Positions 18,080 to 26,876 of a stretch of 64,000 nt of DNA are shown here, in pieces (positions within the stretch are counted from its first letter, which is position 1; every line of letters begins with the position of its first letter). The notes under the pieces are model-generated. The model was not told the DNA's origin. It ran no database searches and worked only from the letters and a program-made list of their open reading frames with translations. The DNA is taken from positions 1 to 64,000 of the forward strand of contig JAEUIQ010000020.1 of the NCBI GenBank assembly GCA_016794985.1, given 5' to 3'. A program made the translations under genes and the position numbers. This DNA is from Planctomycetaceae bacterium. Its GTDB lineage: Bacteria; Planctomycetota; Planctomycetia; Pirellulales; Pirellulaceae.

Positions 18080-18859
18080 TTATGTCATTTGCAAGAGCAA
18101 CATAGAAACGATGACCACAATAGTGCCCAGTATCAGGAGCACCATGTAAGTCGCGAACACCGCCACCAGCATTAGGATGCACTTTAACCATTCGAACCAA
18201 CCAGAAATCTGCAAAATGTCGCGCCACGCGAAGAACTGATACAGCGTCGAGATAATGAAGTAGATGATTGTGCCCGCATTCATGCTCCAAAAATACACGG
18301 GTATGGTAAGTATCGACAGGAGGCATTGCACGCCATAGATATAGCCGTTGAACGCTAAGTGCTCGGCAAAGTTTAGGCTCCGACGAAATATCAACCATGT
18401 GCCGATCGCATACAATGGAACGACCAATAGCAATGCAACGTTCATCCATTGCATTGACTTTTGGATGGCCCATTCCGGCGCAGACAATTTCAGTTCGCGC
18501 TGCGCTCGTTCTACACGGAAGCGAAGTTCTCGCTTCGTGGAGGGATCGTCGATGATTTCTTGCAATTGTTGTTCGACTGCCTCGAAACGCTCTCCAGCCG
18601 CGAGTTCAGGAAACTGGACATTTCCAAACATGGCTTTTTGTGTAAATTCGAGATTCATGGCCAAAACGGCTAAGGCAACACATAAAAACAAAAACTTGAT
18701 GGGATCTTGAAAGCGATGCGGGCCACTTTCCAAAATCTGGCGGATTGCCGAGCCAGGGCACTTGAAGACTTGCCACGCGGTAAAAAGGAAGCCGCGTTCG
18801 AAGAGCACCGTTTCGCGTAGTTCGCGCAGGATTCGCGGCAGATTGTAGTATCGGTCCAT
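18080..18859 (-). CDS. Membrane protein resembling DUF3667
   Basis: The protein is 259 aa from the ATG at 18859. The N-terminal segment ERGFLFTAWQVFKCPGSAIRQ and then FQDPIKFLFLCVAL resembles the start of DUF3667 proteins, where a PG...IR helix precedes the first membrane helix. A soluble stretch of about 90 residues follows, then four more hydrophobic segments. The open frame continues upstream into the divergent gene, but the family start fits this ATG. The function is unknown. It is divergent from the cytochrome-like gene, with 81 bp between the starts. Confidence 0.65.
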   Translation of the reverse strand: MDRYYNLPRILRELRETVLFERGFLFTAWQVFKCPGSAIRQILESGPHRFQDPIKFLFLCVALAVLAMNLEFTQKAMFGNVQFPELAAGERFEAVEQQLQEIIDDPSTKRELRFRVERAQRELKLSAPEWAIQKSMQWMNVALLLVVPLYAIGTWLIFRRSLNFAEHLAFNGYIYGVQCLLSILTIPVYFWSMNAGTIIYFIISTLYQFFAWRDILQISGWFEWLKCILMLVAVFATYMVLLILGTIVVIVSMLLLQMT

Positions 18860-18940
18860 TGAAGTCTGATCGTTCGAATTTTGGGGTGCCCGTGCTTTTG
18901 TGGCGACTTGAATGTAAAATGTGTTGGTTGTTTTGTCAGT

Positions 18941-21406
18941 ATGACTCGTGGCGACGGAAACAAAAGCGTGAAACGAAGATATTACTCGTTTGGTCTGGCG
19001 TTCGGCATCCTGTTCGGCAGCGTATTCAATGATCGGGCGGCCTTGTCTGATGAAGTGGATTTCGCGCACGAAGTGGTCCCGATCTTGAGGACTCACTGCA
19101 TAAAATGTCACGGTGGCCACCAAAAAGAAGGTGGCTTGAGCGTCAACACTCGGGCTGAGTTGCTGGCTGGCGGCGATTCTGGACCTTCTGTTGTCGAGAA
19201 GAAGGCCGTTGGGAGTGAGTTGTTCCACCGAATTTCATCGACGGAAGATGGCACGCGCATGCCACCGGACGGAGCAGGTCTTTCTGCGGCGGAAGTGGCC
19301 ATCATCGCCAAATGGATCGATGAAGGGGCGGCGTGGGAGCCGGGGTTTACATTTGCACCGCAAACGTATGAACCGCCACTGCGACCGCGCCGTCCGCAAC
19401 TACCAGAAGCGATTCACGGGCGCGAGCATCCACTGGATCGGATCTTGGATTCTTGGGCTCGGGTTCATGGACATGCGGTTCCAGAGAATGTTTCCGACGA
19501 AGTGTTTCTCCGTCGCGTGACACTTGATCTAGTCGGTCTTCTGCCAACTCCGGAGCAACGCGCGGCGTTTTTGGCGGATACTCGACCGGACAAGCGCGCG
19601 CTGTTGGTCGATCAGTTACTGGCCGACGAAATTGGATATGCGGACCATTGGTTGACGTTTTGGAATGATCTCCTGCGCAACGACTACACTGGGACGGGGT
19701 TTATTACCGGTGGACGAACGCAGATCACGTCTTGGCTATACGAGGCTTTGTTGCACAACAAGCCGTATGATCAAATGGCGCGGGAATTGATTGCTCCGCC
19801 GTCCCCTGACAGTGCGGGATTCATCAACGGGATCCGTTGGCGCGGCGAGGTTAGTGCTGGGCAAACGGTCGAGATTCAGTTTGCGCAAAGTGTGGGACAG
19901 TCGTTCTTGGGAATCAATCTGAAATGTGCTTCGTGCCATGACAGTTTTGTGGACCGGTGGACGTTGAACGAAGCCTTTGGATTGGCGGCGATCTATAGCG
20001 AGCGACCGTTGGAGATTCACCGCTGCGACAAACCACTGGGCACGATGGCGCAACCCAATTGGTTGTTTCCAGAACTTGGAAACGTGGATTCGTCACTGGA
20101 TAAAAGTCGTCGGTTGGAGAAATTGGCCGAGTTATTGACGCATTCCGAGAATGGGCGGTTCACACGGACCATTGTGAACCGGTTATGGCATCGACTGATG
20201 GGACGCGGTATTGTGCATCCCACCGACGCGATGCAGACCGCACCTTGGAATGAAGACTTGTTGGATTACTTGGCAGTACACCTTTCGGATCATCGCTACG
20301 ATTTGAAGCAGACGCTGCGATTGATTGCGACCTCGGCGGCTTATCAATCGCAGGCGGAAGTTTTGGCTGAAAATTCGGAGTCGGGTGCATACGTCTATCG
20401 AGGGATGCGAGCCAAGCGTCTGACGGCCGAACAGTTTTTGGATGCGGTATGGCAAATAACGGGAGCGGCACCTGTTGGTATGGACGCTGAAGTGGATCGC
20501 ACGAGACCTGGCGAGATTTCGCAAGTTGCAGGCAATCCACGCGCCGATTGGATTTGGAGCAAACAGGATGCAAGTCAGGCTGCTGCTGGTGAAACCGTCG
20601 CATTTCGCAAGGTTTGGGACGTCACTGAAGTCCCTGAACTCGCGATCGCCGTCGTAAGTTGCGATAATGAATTCCAATTTTATTTGAATGGGCGTATGGT
20701 GGGCCAAGGTCAGCAGTGGGATGTTCCCAATGTCGTTGAGCTCGAAGGGGTGGTGTCGGGCCAAAACGAATTGTTGGTGGTCGCTCGCAATGGCGGAGAC
20801 TCGCCCAATCCGGCCGGCCTTTGGTGCGAGGTGGGGGTCAAGTATGCGGATCAACGGATCGACAAATTCGGGACAGATTCTTCGTGGGAATGGACCCAAC
20901 AGCTTCCGAACGGAGACGGCCAATTTCTGGAGTCGCCGAAGGATTGGCAGTCGTCTTCTGCGGTGAATCATGCGGGAATTTGGGTTGGTCGGGTGACTCC
21001 GCAAGCGGACTCTTTGTTAGCCCGGGGATTACATGGGGACGTGCGAATGATTCGAGCATCCCTACTGAAAAGCGATTTCTTGATGCGGTCGCTCGGCCGT
21101 CCTAATCGGGACCAAATCGTATCCGTGCGACCAACCGAATTGACCACATTGGAAGCCATTGATTTGTCGATTGGCAGTACTTTGGATGGCTATCTGCAAC
21201 ATGGGGCGCGGAGTTTAGTCTCGCGGAATTGGACGAATCGAGAATCGCTAGTCCGTTGGGTGTTTCAGCATGCATTGAGTCGTGACCCAAGCACCGAAGA
21301 GGCAAATGTATTGGCCGAAGAATTAAGTTGGCCGCTGAAACCGACCGAAGTGGCCGATTTCTTGTGGTCTGTCATGATGCTGCCCGAATTCCAAATCAAC
21401 CGTTGA
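18941..21406 (+). CDS. Planctomycete-type cytochrome c / DUF1549-DUF1553 protein
   Basis: The protein is 821 aa. A signal peptide precedes the haem motif C53IKCH57 in a PSCyt1-type domain that ends with GTRMPPDGAGLSAAEVAIIAKWIDEGA. A DUF1549-type region follows (TLDLVGLLPTPEQRAAFLAD), then a second CxxCH in CASCHDSF. The C-terminal third has DUF1553-type features (RTIVNRLWHRLMGRGIVHP). An inserted beta-rich segment near residues 530-670 (QFYLNGRMVGQG) looks like a carbohydrate-binding-type module. These proteins are abundant in Planctomycetota and sit beside DUF1501 genes, as here; a role in periplasmic redox-linked polysaccharide breakdown has been proposed but not settled. GTG at 18968 is an alternative start. 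Confidence 0.85.
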   Translation: MTRGDGNKSVKRRYYSFGLAFGILFGSVFNDRAALSDEVDFAHEVVPILRTHCIKCHGGHQKEGGLSVNTRAELLAGGDSGPSVVEKKAVGSELFHRISSTEDGTRMPPDGAGLSAAEVAIIAKWIDEGAAWEPGFTFAPQTYEPPLRPRRPQLPEAIHGREHPLDRILDSWARVHGHAVPENVSDEVFLRRVTLDLVGLLPTPEQRAAFLADTRPDKRALLVDQLLADEIGYADHWLTFWNDLLRNDYTGTGFITGGRTQITSWLYEALLHNKPYDQMARELIAPPSPDSAGFINGIRWRGEVSAGQTVEIQFAQSVGQSFLGINLKCASCHDSFVDRWTLNEAFGLAAIYSERPLEIHRCDKPLGTMAQPNWLFPELGNVDSSLDKSRRLEKLAELLTHSENGRFTRTIVNRLWHRLMGRGIVHPTDAMQTAPWNEDLLDYLAVHLSDHRYDLKQTLRLIATSAAYQSQAEVLAENSESGAYVYRGMRAKRLTAEQFLDAVWQITGAAPVGMDAEVDRTRPGEISQVAGNPRADWIWSKQDASQAAAGETVAFRKVWDVTEVPELAIAVVSCDNEFQFYLNGRMVGQGQQWDVPNVVELEGVVSGQNELLVVARNGGDSPNPAGLWCEVGVKYADQRIDKFGTDSSWEWTQQLPNGDGQFLESPKDWQSSSAVNHAGIWVGRVTPQADSLLARGLHGDVRMIRASLLKSDFLMRSLGRPNRDQIVSVRPTELTTLEAIDLSIGSTLDGYLQHGARSLVSRNWTNRESLVRWVFQHALSRDPSTEEANVLAEELSWPLKPTEVADFLWSVMMLPEFQINR

Positions 21407-21413
21407 GGATGCC

Positions 21414-22874
21414 ATGTCAAGATTCGTGAACAAAGAGATTGAATTTGAAATGCGGCGAGAATTTCTGCGCAAGTTGACTGTCGCCGGAGTAGCCACCTTA
21501 GGACTGGGGAGTCCCAATCTGTTGGCTCGATCCGTCGAGGGCGACGTGCGGGCTCAGGCGGCCACGGCGGATTCGTGCATCGTTTTGTGGATGGGCGGTG
21601 GCATGGCAGCTCCAGACACTTTCGATCCCAAACGATACGTGCCGTTTGAGGTGGGTGTGCCGGTGGCCGAGATCGAAAGCACATTTCCCGCAATCGATTC
21701 GGTGGTCGATCATATCAAGTTGACCGAAGGACTGGAGCAAATCGCGCAAGTAATGGATCGGGCAACATTGATTCGCTCGCATGTGCTGCCTGATTTGGGG
21801 AGTATTCTGCATTCCCGGCATCAATATCATTGGCACACTGGGTATGTTCCGCCCCAAACGGTGGCGTGCCCACATATTGGGTCCTGGATGGCGAAAGTAC
21901 TGGGCCCGTTGAATCCCGTGATGCCGGCGTTTGTCAATATCGGGCAACGCTTGGAGGGTGTGGGTGAACAGGAGGAGCTGAAGGCGTTCACGACAGCGGG
22001 CTTCTTTGGCAGCGAGTTTGGGCCGCTGAATTTGCCATTTCCCGAAGAAGCCGCTCAGTCGGTGCGCCCACCGGCGGGAATGGATGTCGGTCGTTTTGCC
22101 AATCGCCAAAAGTTGTTTAGGAAACTGGTGGATCAATCACCGCAACGCGATTACTTGAGCGACTTTCAGTACGAGTCGCAACTTCGTTCCTTGGAAAACG
22201 CCTATCGTTTGTTGAGTTCTCCTGAGCGAGCCGCCTTTGATATTTCATTGGAGCCAGCCGAAAGCTACGCCAAGTACGACACGGGACGATTCGGACGCGG
22301 TTGTTTATTGGCGCGCCGGTTGGTCGAAAATGGGGCGAGATTTGTCGAGGTCACAACGGAGTACGTTCCGTTTCTTAATTGGGACACTCATGCGGACGGA
22401 CACACGACATTGCAACGCATGAAGAAGGAGATTGATCAGCCCATTGCTCAATTGATATTGGATCTAGAAAGTCGAGGCCTTCTGAACCGCACTTTGGTCA
22501 TTCTGGCTAGTGAATTTAGCCGGGATATGATCATGGAAGGCAAGCCGGGCTCGAATGCGAATGACCAAACGACCGAGCCAGTGGAGCACTTGCAAGCCAT
22601 GAAGCACTATGGCCAACATCGACACTTTACGGGAGCCTCGTGTGTCGTCATGTGGGGAGGTGGCGTCCGCGGAGGATTGCTATACGGCGCGTCGTCAGCG
22701 GAACGTCCCTTTGTTGCCATTGAAAAGCCTATTTCGGTAACCGATTTGCACGCTACAATTTTCACCGCGATGGGAATTAGCCCCCAAACCGCGTTTGATG
22801 TGGAGCAACGTCCTTTTTATGCCACGGAAGATGGCAAGGGACAGGCCGCCACCGAGATTTTTCGCCAGGTTTAG
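21414..22874 (+). CDS. DUF1501-type (sulfatase-like) secreted protein
   Basis: The protein is 486 aa. MRREFLRKLTVAGVATLG from residue 13 is a twin-arginine-type signal. The body has the family features IVLWMGGGMAAPDTFDPK, the long metal-site-rich middle part, FVEVTTEY, NWDTHADGHTT, LVILASEFSRD, and a C-terminal H-x-T segment near VTDLHATIFTAMGI. It belongs to the alkaline-phosphatase-like superfamily. It follows the cytochrome-like gene by seven bases with GAGG before the ATG at 21414, so the two form a typical planctomycete pair. Substrate is unknown. Confidence 0.85.
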   Translation: MSRFVNKEIEFEMRREFLRKLTVAGVATLGLGSPNLLARSVEGDVRAQAATADSCIVLWMGGGMAAPDTFDPKRYVPFEVGVPVAEIESTFPAIDSVVDHIKLTEGLEQIAQVMDRATLIRSHVLPDLGSILHSRHQYHWHTGYVPPQTVACPHIGSWMAKVLGPLNPVMPAFVNIGQRLEGVGEQEELKAFTTAGFFGSEFGPLNLPFPEEAAQSVRPPAGMDVGRFANRQKLFRKLVDQSPQRDYLSDFQYESQLRSLENAYRLLSSPERAAFDISLEPAESYAKYDTGRFGRGCLLARRLVENGARFVEVTTEYVPFLNWDTHADGHTTLQRMKKEIDQPIAQLILDLESRGLLNRTLVILASEFSRDMIMEGKPGSNANDQTTEPVEHLQAMKHYGQHRHFTGASCVVMWGGGVRGGLLYGASSAERPFVAIEKPISVTDLHATIFTAMGISPQTAFDVEQRPFYATEDGKGQAATEIFRQV

Positions 22875-22996
22875 AAATGATTCAAATGGATCCTTGTGGC
22901 GGGGTTTTGCAGCCACGTCGTTGTTCGTTGTTCGTGTTGAATCTTCTCCGCGTCGTGTCTACCAAGAAATCCTTGTTGGCGTTTCGCTTCGGTACC

Positions 22997-23593
22997 ATGT
23001 CTCGCGTCCTGGTCGTGGCCTACTGGCTTGGTATTGGCTGTTGTTTTGCACAGGATCAAGAAGCGATCCCAACGGAAAGTCCGTCGGCCAGTGTGCTTGC
23101 CGCATGGCACGGCCGATGGCAGGGCGAGGTGACGGCTTTCAGCAGCGGAACACCGATGCGTTTTCAAATGGAGTTGGAGATCGAGGCCACGGATGACCCG
23201 AAAGTGTTGGAATGGAAAGTGACCTACGATGGCACGGCCGGACGGAGCGAGCGACCGTATCAGTTGCACGTTGAGAATGAGCAGCGCGGTCAATACGTGA
23301 TCGATGAACAAAACGGGATTCGTTTAAACGCCACATTATTGGGCGAGTCGCTGTGTTTTCATTTCGCGACTGGGGGGCAACGAATTTGGGGTAGTTATCG
23401 GCTGGACACAAAATTGCAACAAATCACGTTCGAGCTGATGTCTGGTTCTGAACGAGCAGCACAAACCACGGGCGGAGGTGCAGTTCCTGAAGTGCAGACA
23501 CTATCGCCACAATCCAGACAGATTGCAGTCTTGCGTCGAATGGGGAACGGAGTGACACCAGATGATCCTGGTCCGACCGGCAAATCAAAATAG
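22997..23593 (+). CDS. Small secreted protein of unknown function
   Basis: The protein is 198 aa from the ATG at 22997, which gives a signal peptide (LVVAYWLGIGCCFAQ). A frame open to 22877 adds 40 residues that do not look like protein. The mature part is a beta-rich single domain with LAAWHGRWQGEVTAFSSG and IWGSYRLDTK, resembling a lipocalin-like or DUF1579-like barrel. It could be cotranscribed with the DUF1501 gene or with the AlkD-like gene nine bases downstream. Confidence 0.6.
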   Translation: MSRVLVVAYWLGIGCCFAQDQEAIPTESPSASVLAAWHGRWQGEVTAFSSGTPMRFQMELEIEATDDPKVLEWKVTYDGTAGRSERPYQLHVENEQRGQYVIDEQNGIRLNATLLGESLCFHFATGGQRIWGSYRLDTKLQQITFELMSGSERAAQTTGGGAVPEVQTLSPQSRQIAVLRRMGNGVTPDDPGPTGKSK

Positions 23594-23602
23594 GCCCCAA
23601 AG

Positions 23603-24337
23603 ATGTCAAACGCAACGTTGGCGACACAGCTTGCGACCGATTTGCGGGCGTTAGCCAATCCCGAGAAGGCGGCGTTCTTCCCCCAGTTCTTCCAAGCGTT
23701 TCCTGGCGGCTATGGCGAAGGTGATTGCTTTTTGGGCGTTACGGTGCCTAACATTCGAACGGTCGCAAAGAACTACTCCAATCTTGATCGCTCGCAGTTG
23801 TTAGGGTGTTTGCGTTCGCCATGGCATGAGTGTCGCATGGCTGGGCTGTTTGTGTTGCTGCGCCAGTTTGAATTGGCCAAAAAGCAGCCAGTAGAGCGAC
23901 AAGCCATCGTGGATTTTTATATTGAGCAGTTGGATTACGTCAACAATTGGGACTTGGTGGACTGTTCCGCGTATAAAATCTTAGGGGTTCATCTCGTATC
24001 CAATCCGCAGCAAAGTCGCATTCTGCACGAATTGGCAAAGAGCAAGCATTTATGGCGCGAGCGAGTTGCTGTGGTTGCAACGTTGGCTCAGATTCGATCC
24101 GGTGAGTATACCGACTTACTTCAGCTTGCGGAGAAATTTCTAACCCATCGCCATGACTTGATTCATAAAGCGGTGGGTTGGATGTTGCGCGAAATGGGGC
24201 AACGAAACGAGACGATTCTACGGGCGTTCTTGGACCAGTATGCGTTCAGGATGCCACGAACCATGCTGCGTTATGCGTTGGAGAAGTTTGAGCCTCTGGA
24301 CCGACAACGATACTTGAAGCTCACAGGCGGGCGATAA
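23603..24337 (+). CDS. AlkD-like DNA alkylation repair protein
   Basis: The protein is 244 aa, the usual family size. It is an all-helical HEAT-repeat protein. The conserved features include FFQAFPGGYGEGDCFLGVTVPNIR, then WHECRMAGLFVLL, YVNNWDLVDCSA and HDLIHKAVGWMLREMGQR. AlkD removes alkylated purines from DNA without flipping the base; the catalytic Asp lies in the WDLVD segment. It starts nine bases after the preceding gene. Confidence 0.85.
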   Translation: MSNATLATQLATDLRALANPEKAAFFPQFFQAFPGGYGEGDCFLGVTVPNIRTVAKNYSNLDRSQLLGCLRSPWHECRMAGLFVLLRQFELAKKQPVERQAIVDFYIEQLDYVNNWDLVDCSAYKILGVHLVSNPQQSRILHELAKSKHLWRERVAVVATLAQIRSGEYTDLLQLAEKFLTHRHDLIHKAVGWMLREMGQRNETILRAFLDQYAFRMPRTMLRYALEKFEPLDRQRYLKLTGGR

Positions 24338-24473
24338 GAATCGTAGAGAGCTTATTCGGTGAAAGGCTCCGCCGCATTTGCGAGAGCCATGGTTCGGCAA
24401 ACACACTTCCGGGCACCGGTGGGACGCGACGTCGGGAAGGATTTTTTCCAGCCAATTCAATGGCGTTGTGTCG

Positions 24474-24707
24474 GCCCGGCGGGCCTTTCCTGATTTTGGA
24501 CCATCGCTAACCGGTGGCTTACGCACACCGGCTAGGGTTGTTTCGGCCCTTTCGGGCCTAGGCTGACCGAAAAAAATGCTTCACAGCGTTGCCCGGCGGG
24601 CCTTTCCTGATTTTGGACCATCGCTAACCGGTGGCTTACGCACACCGGCTAGGGTTGTTTCGGCCCCTTCGGGCCAGTTTTATACGGAAAGAATCCTTCA
24701 CAGCGCA
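24474..24707 (+). repeat. Two 117-bp direct repeats, first 85 bp nearly identical
   Basis: Copies start at 24474 and 24591. Their first 85 bp differ at one visible position; the last 32 bp are similar but diverged, both ending in TTCACAGCG. Each copy holds an inverted repeat CCGGTG/CACCGG (24511-24531 in copy 1) and a second hairpin GGCCC-TTTC-GGGCC (24545-24558 in copy 1). The arrangement resembles extragenic palindromic repeats. Confidence 0.9.
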
Positions 24708-24929
24708 AGGTTGCACGGGGTCGTTCTGAGGAGGCCGATGCCGGCCCCACCATTCGAATCCCTGCCCCATCATTTGAGCCCAAGTTAACGCAAGTGCCAC
24801 AAAGCGAGGCGATTGGAGATTGGAGATTCGGCGATGTTGGGCAAGACAATGCCCATTGAGAAAGTGCCTAGATAGATTCAGCCATTAACTATCCGCCGAG
24901 CGAAAATCCGCGTGAAGCAGGACCTTGGC

Positions 24930-24953
24930 CTTTCTCCCCCGCCGGGGAGAAAG
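24930..24953. repeat. Perfect 10-bp inverted repeat with CGCC loop
   Basis: CTTTCTCCCC (24930-24939) is the exact reverse complement of GGGGAGAAAG (24944-24953), separated by four bases. No gene ends directly before it, so it is more likely an interspersed palindromic repeat than a terminator. Confidence 0.75.
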
Positions 24954-25092
24954 CAAGGGTGCCTTGGATCAGATCGAGTCGATGGGATCACTTGGCCAGC
25001 GACATTGGGTAGCGGTTCGAATCTCGTTGCGTGACAAGAACGGCGTTAAGTTCCATACTGAGTGCGGCAGCCTCGTCACGAACCTGATTCGA

Positions 25093-25344
25093 CTAGAACC
25101 ACGCCTTTTTCTCAACAATATACGTGCGCACAAAGTCTTCATCCGACTTCGTAAGATACAAGATGCCTTCGATGAAGCCGATGATGCCGCCGATACCGCA
25201 AGTTACAATGGAAATCCCAATCCGGATCAGACCGCCGGTAGTATCGCCCAAGATAAAGCGATGGACACCAAAGCCTCCGATTAGAATCCCACAGATCCCT
25301 GCCGCAATTTTCTTGTCCGCACCCGGCACTTTTCCATTGCTCAT
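25093..25344 (-). CDS. TM2-domain protein
   Basis: The protein is 83 aa. The TM2 signature is clear: a first helix with AAGICGILIGGFGVHRFILGD, then a second helix with GIGGIIGFIEGILYLTKSDEDF. TM2 proteins are small two-helix membrane proteins of unknown role in bacteria. The ATG at 25344 has GGAAAGG about seven bases upstream. The gene is divergent from the ECF sigma factor operon. Confidence 0.85.
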   Translation of the reverse strand: MSNGKVPGADKKIAAGICGILIGGFGVHRFILGDTTGGLIRIGISIVTCGIGGIIGFIEGILYLTKSDEDFVRTYIVEKKAWF

Positions 25345-25676
25345 TGTTTGCCTTTCCACGTTATTAATAGGACGCCCCCAATTCGTTAACATTGTCACTG
25401 CGGGCAAGTCTTTTCGCAAGCAGGAGCACAGGTTCTAATTCTAAACCAGGACTGCCATTTGGGCCTTCTGCGACGAAACCTGGGATCGGAAACGTGTTTT
25501 TGCGACCGACCTTGGAAACGCCGTTCAATAATTCCCAATATTATTGAAGAATTTCGGGCGGTGACATTGTCATATGGTTGGACGAGACGACGCAGCGATT
25601 GCTGCGATCGATACGTTCGAAGCGTGCATCCCGCCGATATTCGGCAATCGTTGAAAAGAGCGAGATTGCTTTCCGT
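25345..25676. other. Divergent control region between the TM2 gene and the sigma factor gene
   Basis: This 332-bp interval holds no convincing gene. It must contain promoters for both directions. The only clear structure is the AT-rich inverted repeat at 25524-25548. Confidence 0.5.
25524..25548. promoter_or_regulatory. AT-rich perfect inverted repeat, possible operator
   Basis: TTCAATAAT (25524-25532) pairs exactly with ATTATTGAA (25540-25548) around a 7-base centre. It lies about 130 bp before the sigma factor start in a divergent intergenic region, where a regulator site would be expected. Confidence 0.45.
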
Positions 25677-26186
25677 ATGCAACCTGGACACTCGACACGA
25701 TTAGCGGAAATCTATCGCGACTATCGCTTGTCGTTAGTGGCTATGGCGACGAACATCATCGGCTGCCGACATCGGGCTGAGGATGCGGTCCACGACGCCT
25801 TTGCTCGAATGGTACAAACCCGCACGATACAGTCAACTGCGGAAATTGTGGACTTGGTGGCGTACTGCTTCCGTTCGGTTCGCAACTCCGCCTTGAATGT
25901 CGCCCAGAAACATAGTTCGCAACAAGGGGCTCTGCGGCTGTACTATGAGGTACAGCAATCGGCAAATGATGCGGGAGTTGCTGCGGCATTTCAAGAGGAG
26001 CTAATCGCGCTGCTCGAACAACTGCCCTTGGAACAGCGAGAGTTGATTGTCTTAAAAGTGCATGCCAATTTGACGTTTGCTCAAATTGGGGAAATCCAAA
26101 ACACTCCGCTGAAAACGGTGGCGACGCGTTATCGGCGAACGATTGAAGAACTGCGATCGAAATTGGAGAAAGTTTATGATGCCTGA
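25677..26186 (+). CDS. ECF-type RNA polymerase sigma factor
   Basis: The protein is 169 aa from the ATG at 25677. Region 2 is seen as RLSLVAMATNIIGCRHRAEDAVHDAFARM. Region 4 is LLEQLPLEQRELIVLKVHANLTFAQIGEIQNTPLKTVATRYRR split around its helix-turn-helix. It would direct RNA polymerase to a small regulon, possibly its own operon. The frame stays open to a TTG at 25578, so the start is not certain. The stop overlaps the next gene by 11 bases, the usual arrangement for a sigma factor and its membrane regulator. Confidence 0.8.
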   Translation: MQPGHSTRLAEIYRDYRLSLVAMATNIIGCRHRAEDAVHDAFARMVQTRTIQSTAEIVDLVAYCFRSVRNSALNVAQKHSSQQGALRLYYEVQQSANDAGVAAAFQEELIALLEQLPLEQRELIVLKVHANLTFAQIGEIQNTPLKTVATRYRRTIEELRSKLEKVYDA

Positions 26187-26790
26187 GTATGAACCTGAGC
26201 CAACTGAGATGCCCTCAGTTGATTCGCTCTGCGAAATGGAAAGCTCGATAAAGTCGTTGGCCCTGCTGCCAACGACGGCTGACTTGGACAAGCGAATGGT
26301 GGAGCTCTTCTCGCAAGCCATGAGCGAATCAAAGCCACTGCCAGCCGTTAAGCGTGGCAAGCGAGTCGAGCTGTTGGTGGCCGTGGCCGCTTCGCTACTA
26401 ATTGGGTTTGGTGCTGGTAGTTGGTACGGCAGTTCGCGGGTTGATACTGGGGCGATGAGTGTTGGTGTAAGGAGCACTGAAGAAGGGGGCGTTGATCCCA
26501 CCAGCAAGTCTTCAAGTGGCTCGATGTCTAAGCGCACAGGCGACTTGGAATCGAACAGCCTCGCTGAAGCAACCGAAGGATCGAACGATCGTCCTCAAAC
26601 GAAAGTCGTCTCCCGCAATACGGTGTTATCACGACCGCTGTGGTTAAGATCCAAGGAGGGGCAGATGTATCGTAGCTATATTGCACATACGAAAGAAGAT
26701 TTGCTGGAGGTCGATCCAGTGACGCAGAAGGCAAGAGCGGTTCAACGGGTGACCCCGCGAATCGTTATTTCGAATACGCCTGGAATCTAG
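26176..26790 (+). CDS. Single-pass membrane protein, candidate anti-sigma factor
   Basis: The protein is 204 aa. The acidic N-terminal segment of about 65 residues is followed by one membrane helix (about 62-80: VELLVAVAASLLIGFGAGSW) and a polar C-terminal part of about 120 residues. It overlaps the sigma factor stop by 11 bases, with GGAG before the start. The position and topology are those of anti-sigma factors, but I do not see the zinc-binding HxxxCxxC motif. The role is inferred from context only. Confidence 0.6.
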   Translation: MMPEYEPEPTEMPSVDSLCEMESSIKSLALLPTTADLDKRMVELFSQAMSESKPLPAVKRGKRVELLVAVAASLLIGFGAGSWYGSSRVDTGAMSVGVRSTEEGGVDPTSKSSSGSMSKRTGDLESNSLAEATEGSNDRPQTKVVSRNTVLSRPLWLRSKEGQMYRSYIAHTKEDLLEVDPVTQKARAVQRVTPRIVISNTPGI

Positions 26791-26876
26791 TTTGTCGGTT
26801 CAATGTTCGGAGTTGGTTGGCTGTCGTTCAGCCAGCACGCTGTTGGTTACTCTTAGAGATTTGGAAGGGAATTGCG

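Larger units (their letters stand above)
24338..25092. other. Intergenic region with hairpin repeats
   Basis: No gene is supported in this 755-bp interval. It contains a tandem pair of 117-bp units at 24474-24707, each with two GC-rich hairpins, and a separate perfect hairpin at 24930-24953. Open frames through it are translations of the repeats. Confidence 0.7.

Noticed and set aside
20183..21004. Minus-strand open frame of 273 codons
   Set aside because: Antisense shadow of the DUF1549/DUF1553 gene.
24745..24765. tRNA T-arm-like sequence (ATTCGAATCC)
   Set aside because: The flanking bases do not form acceptor, D or anticodon arms.
24925..25284. Plus-strand open frame of 119 codons
   Set aside because: Largely opposite the TM2 gene, which has a clear family signature and ribosome site.
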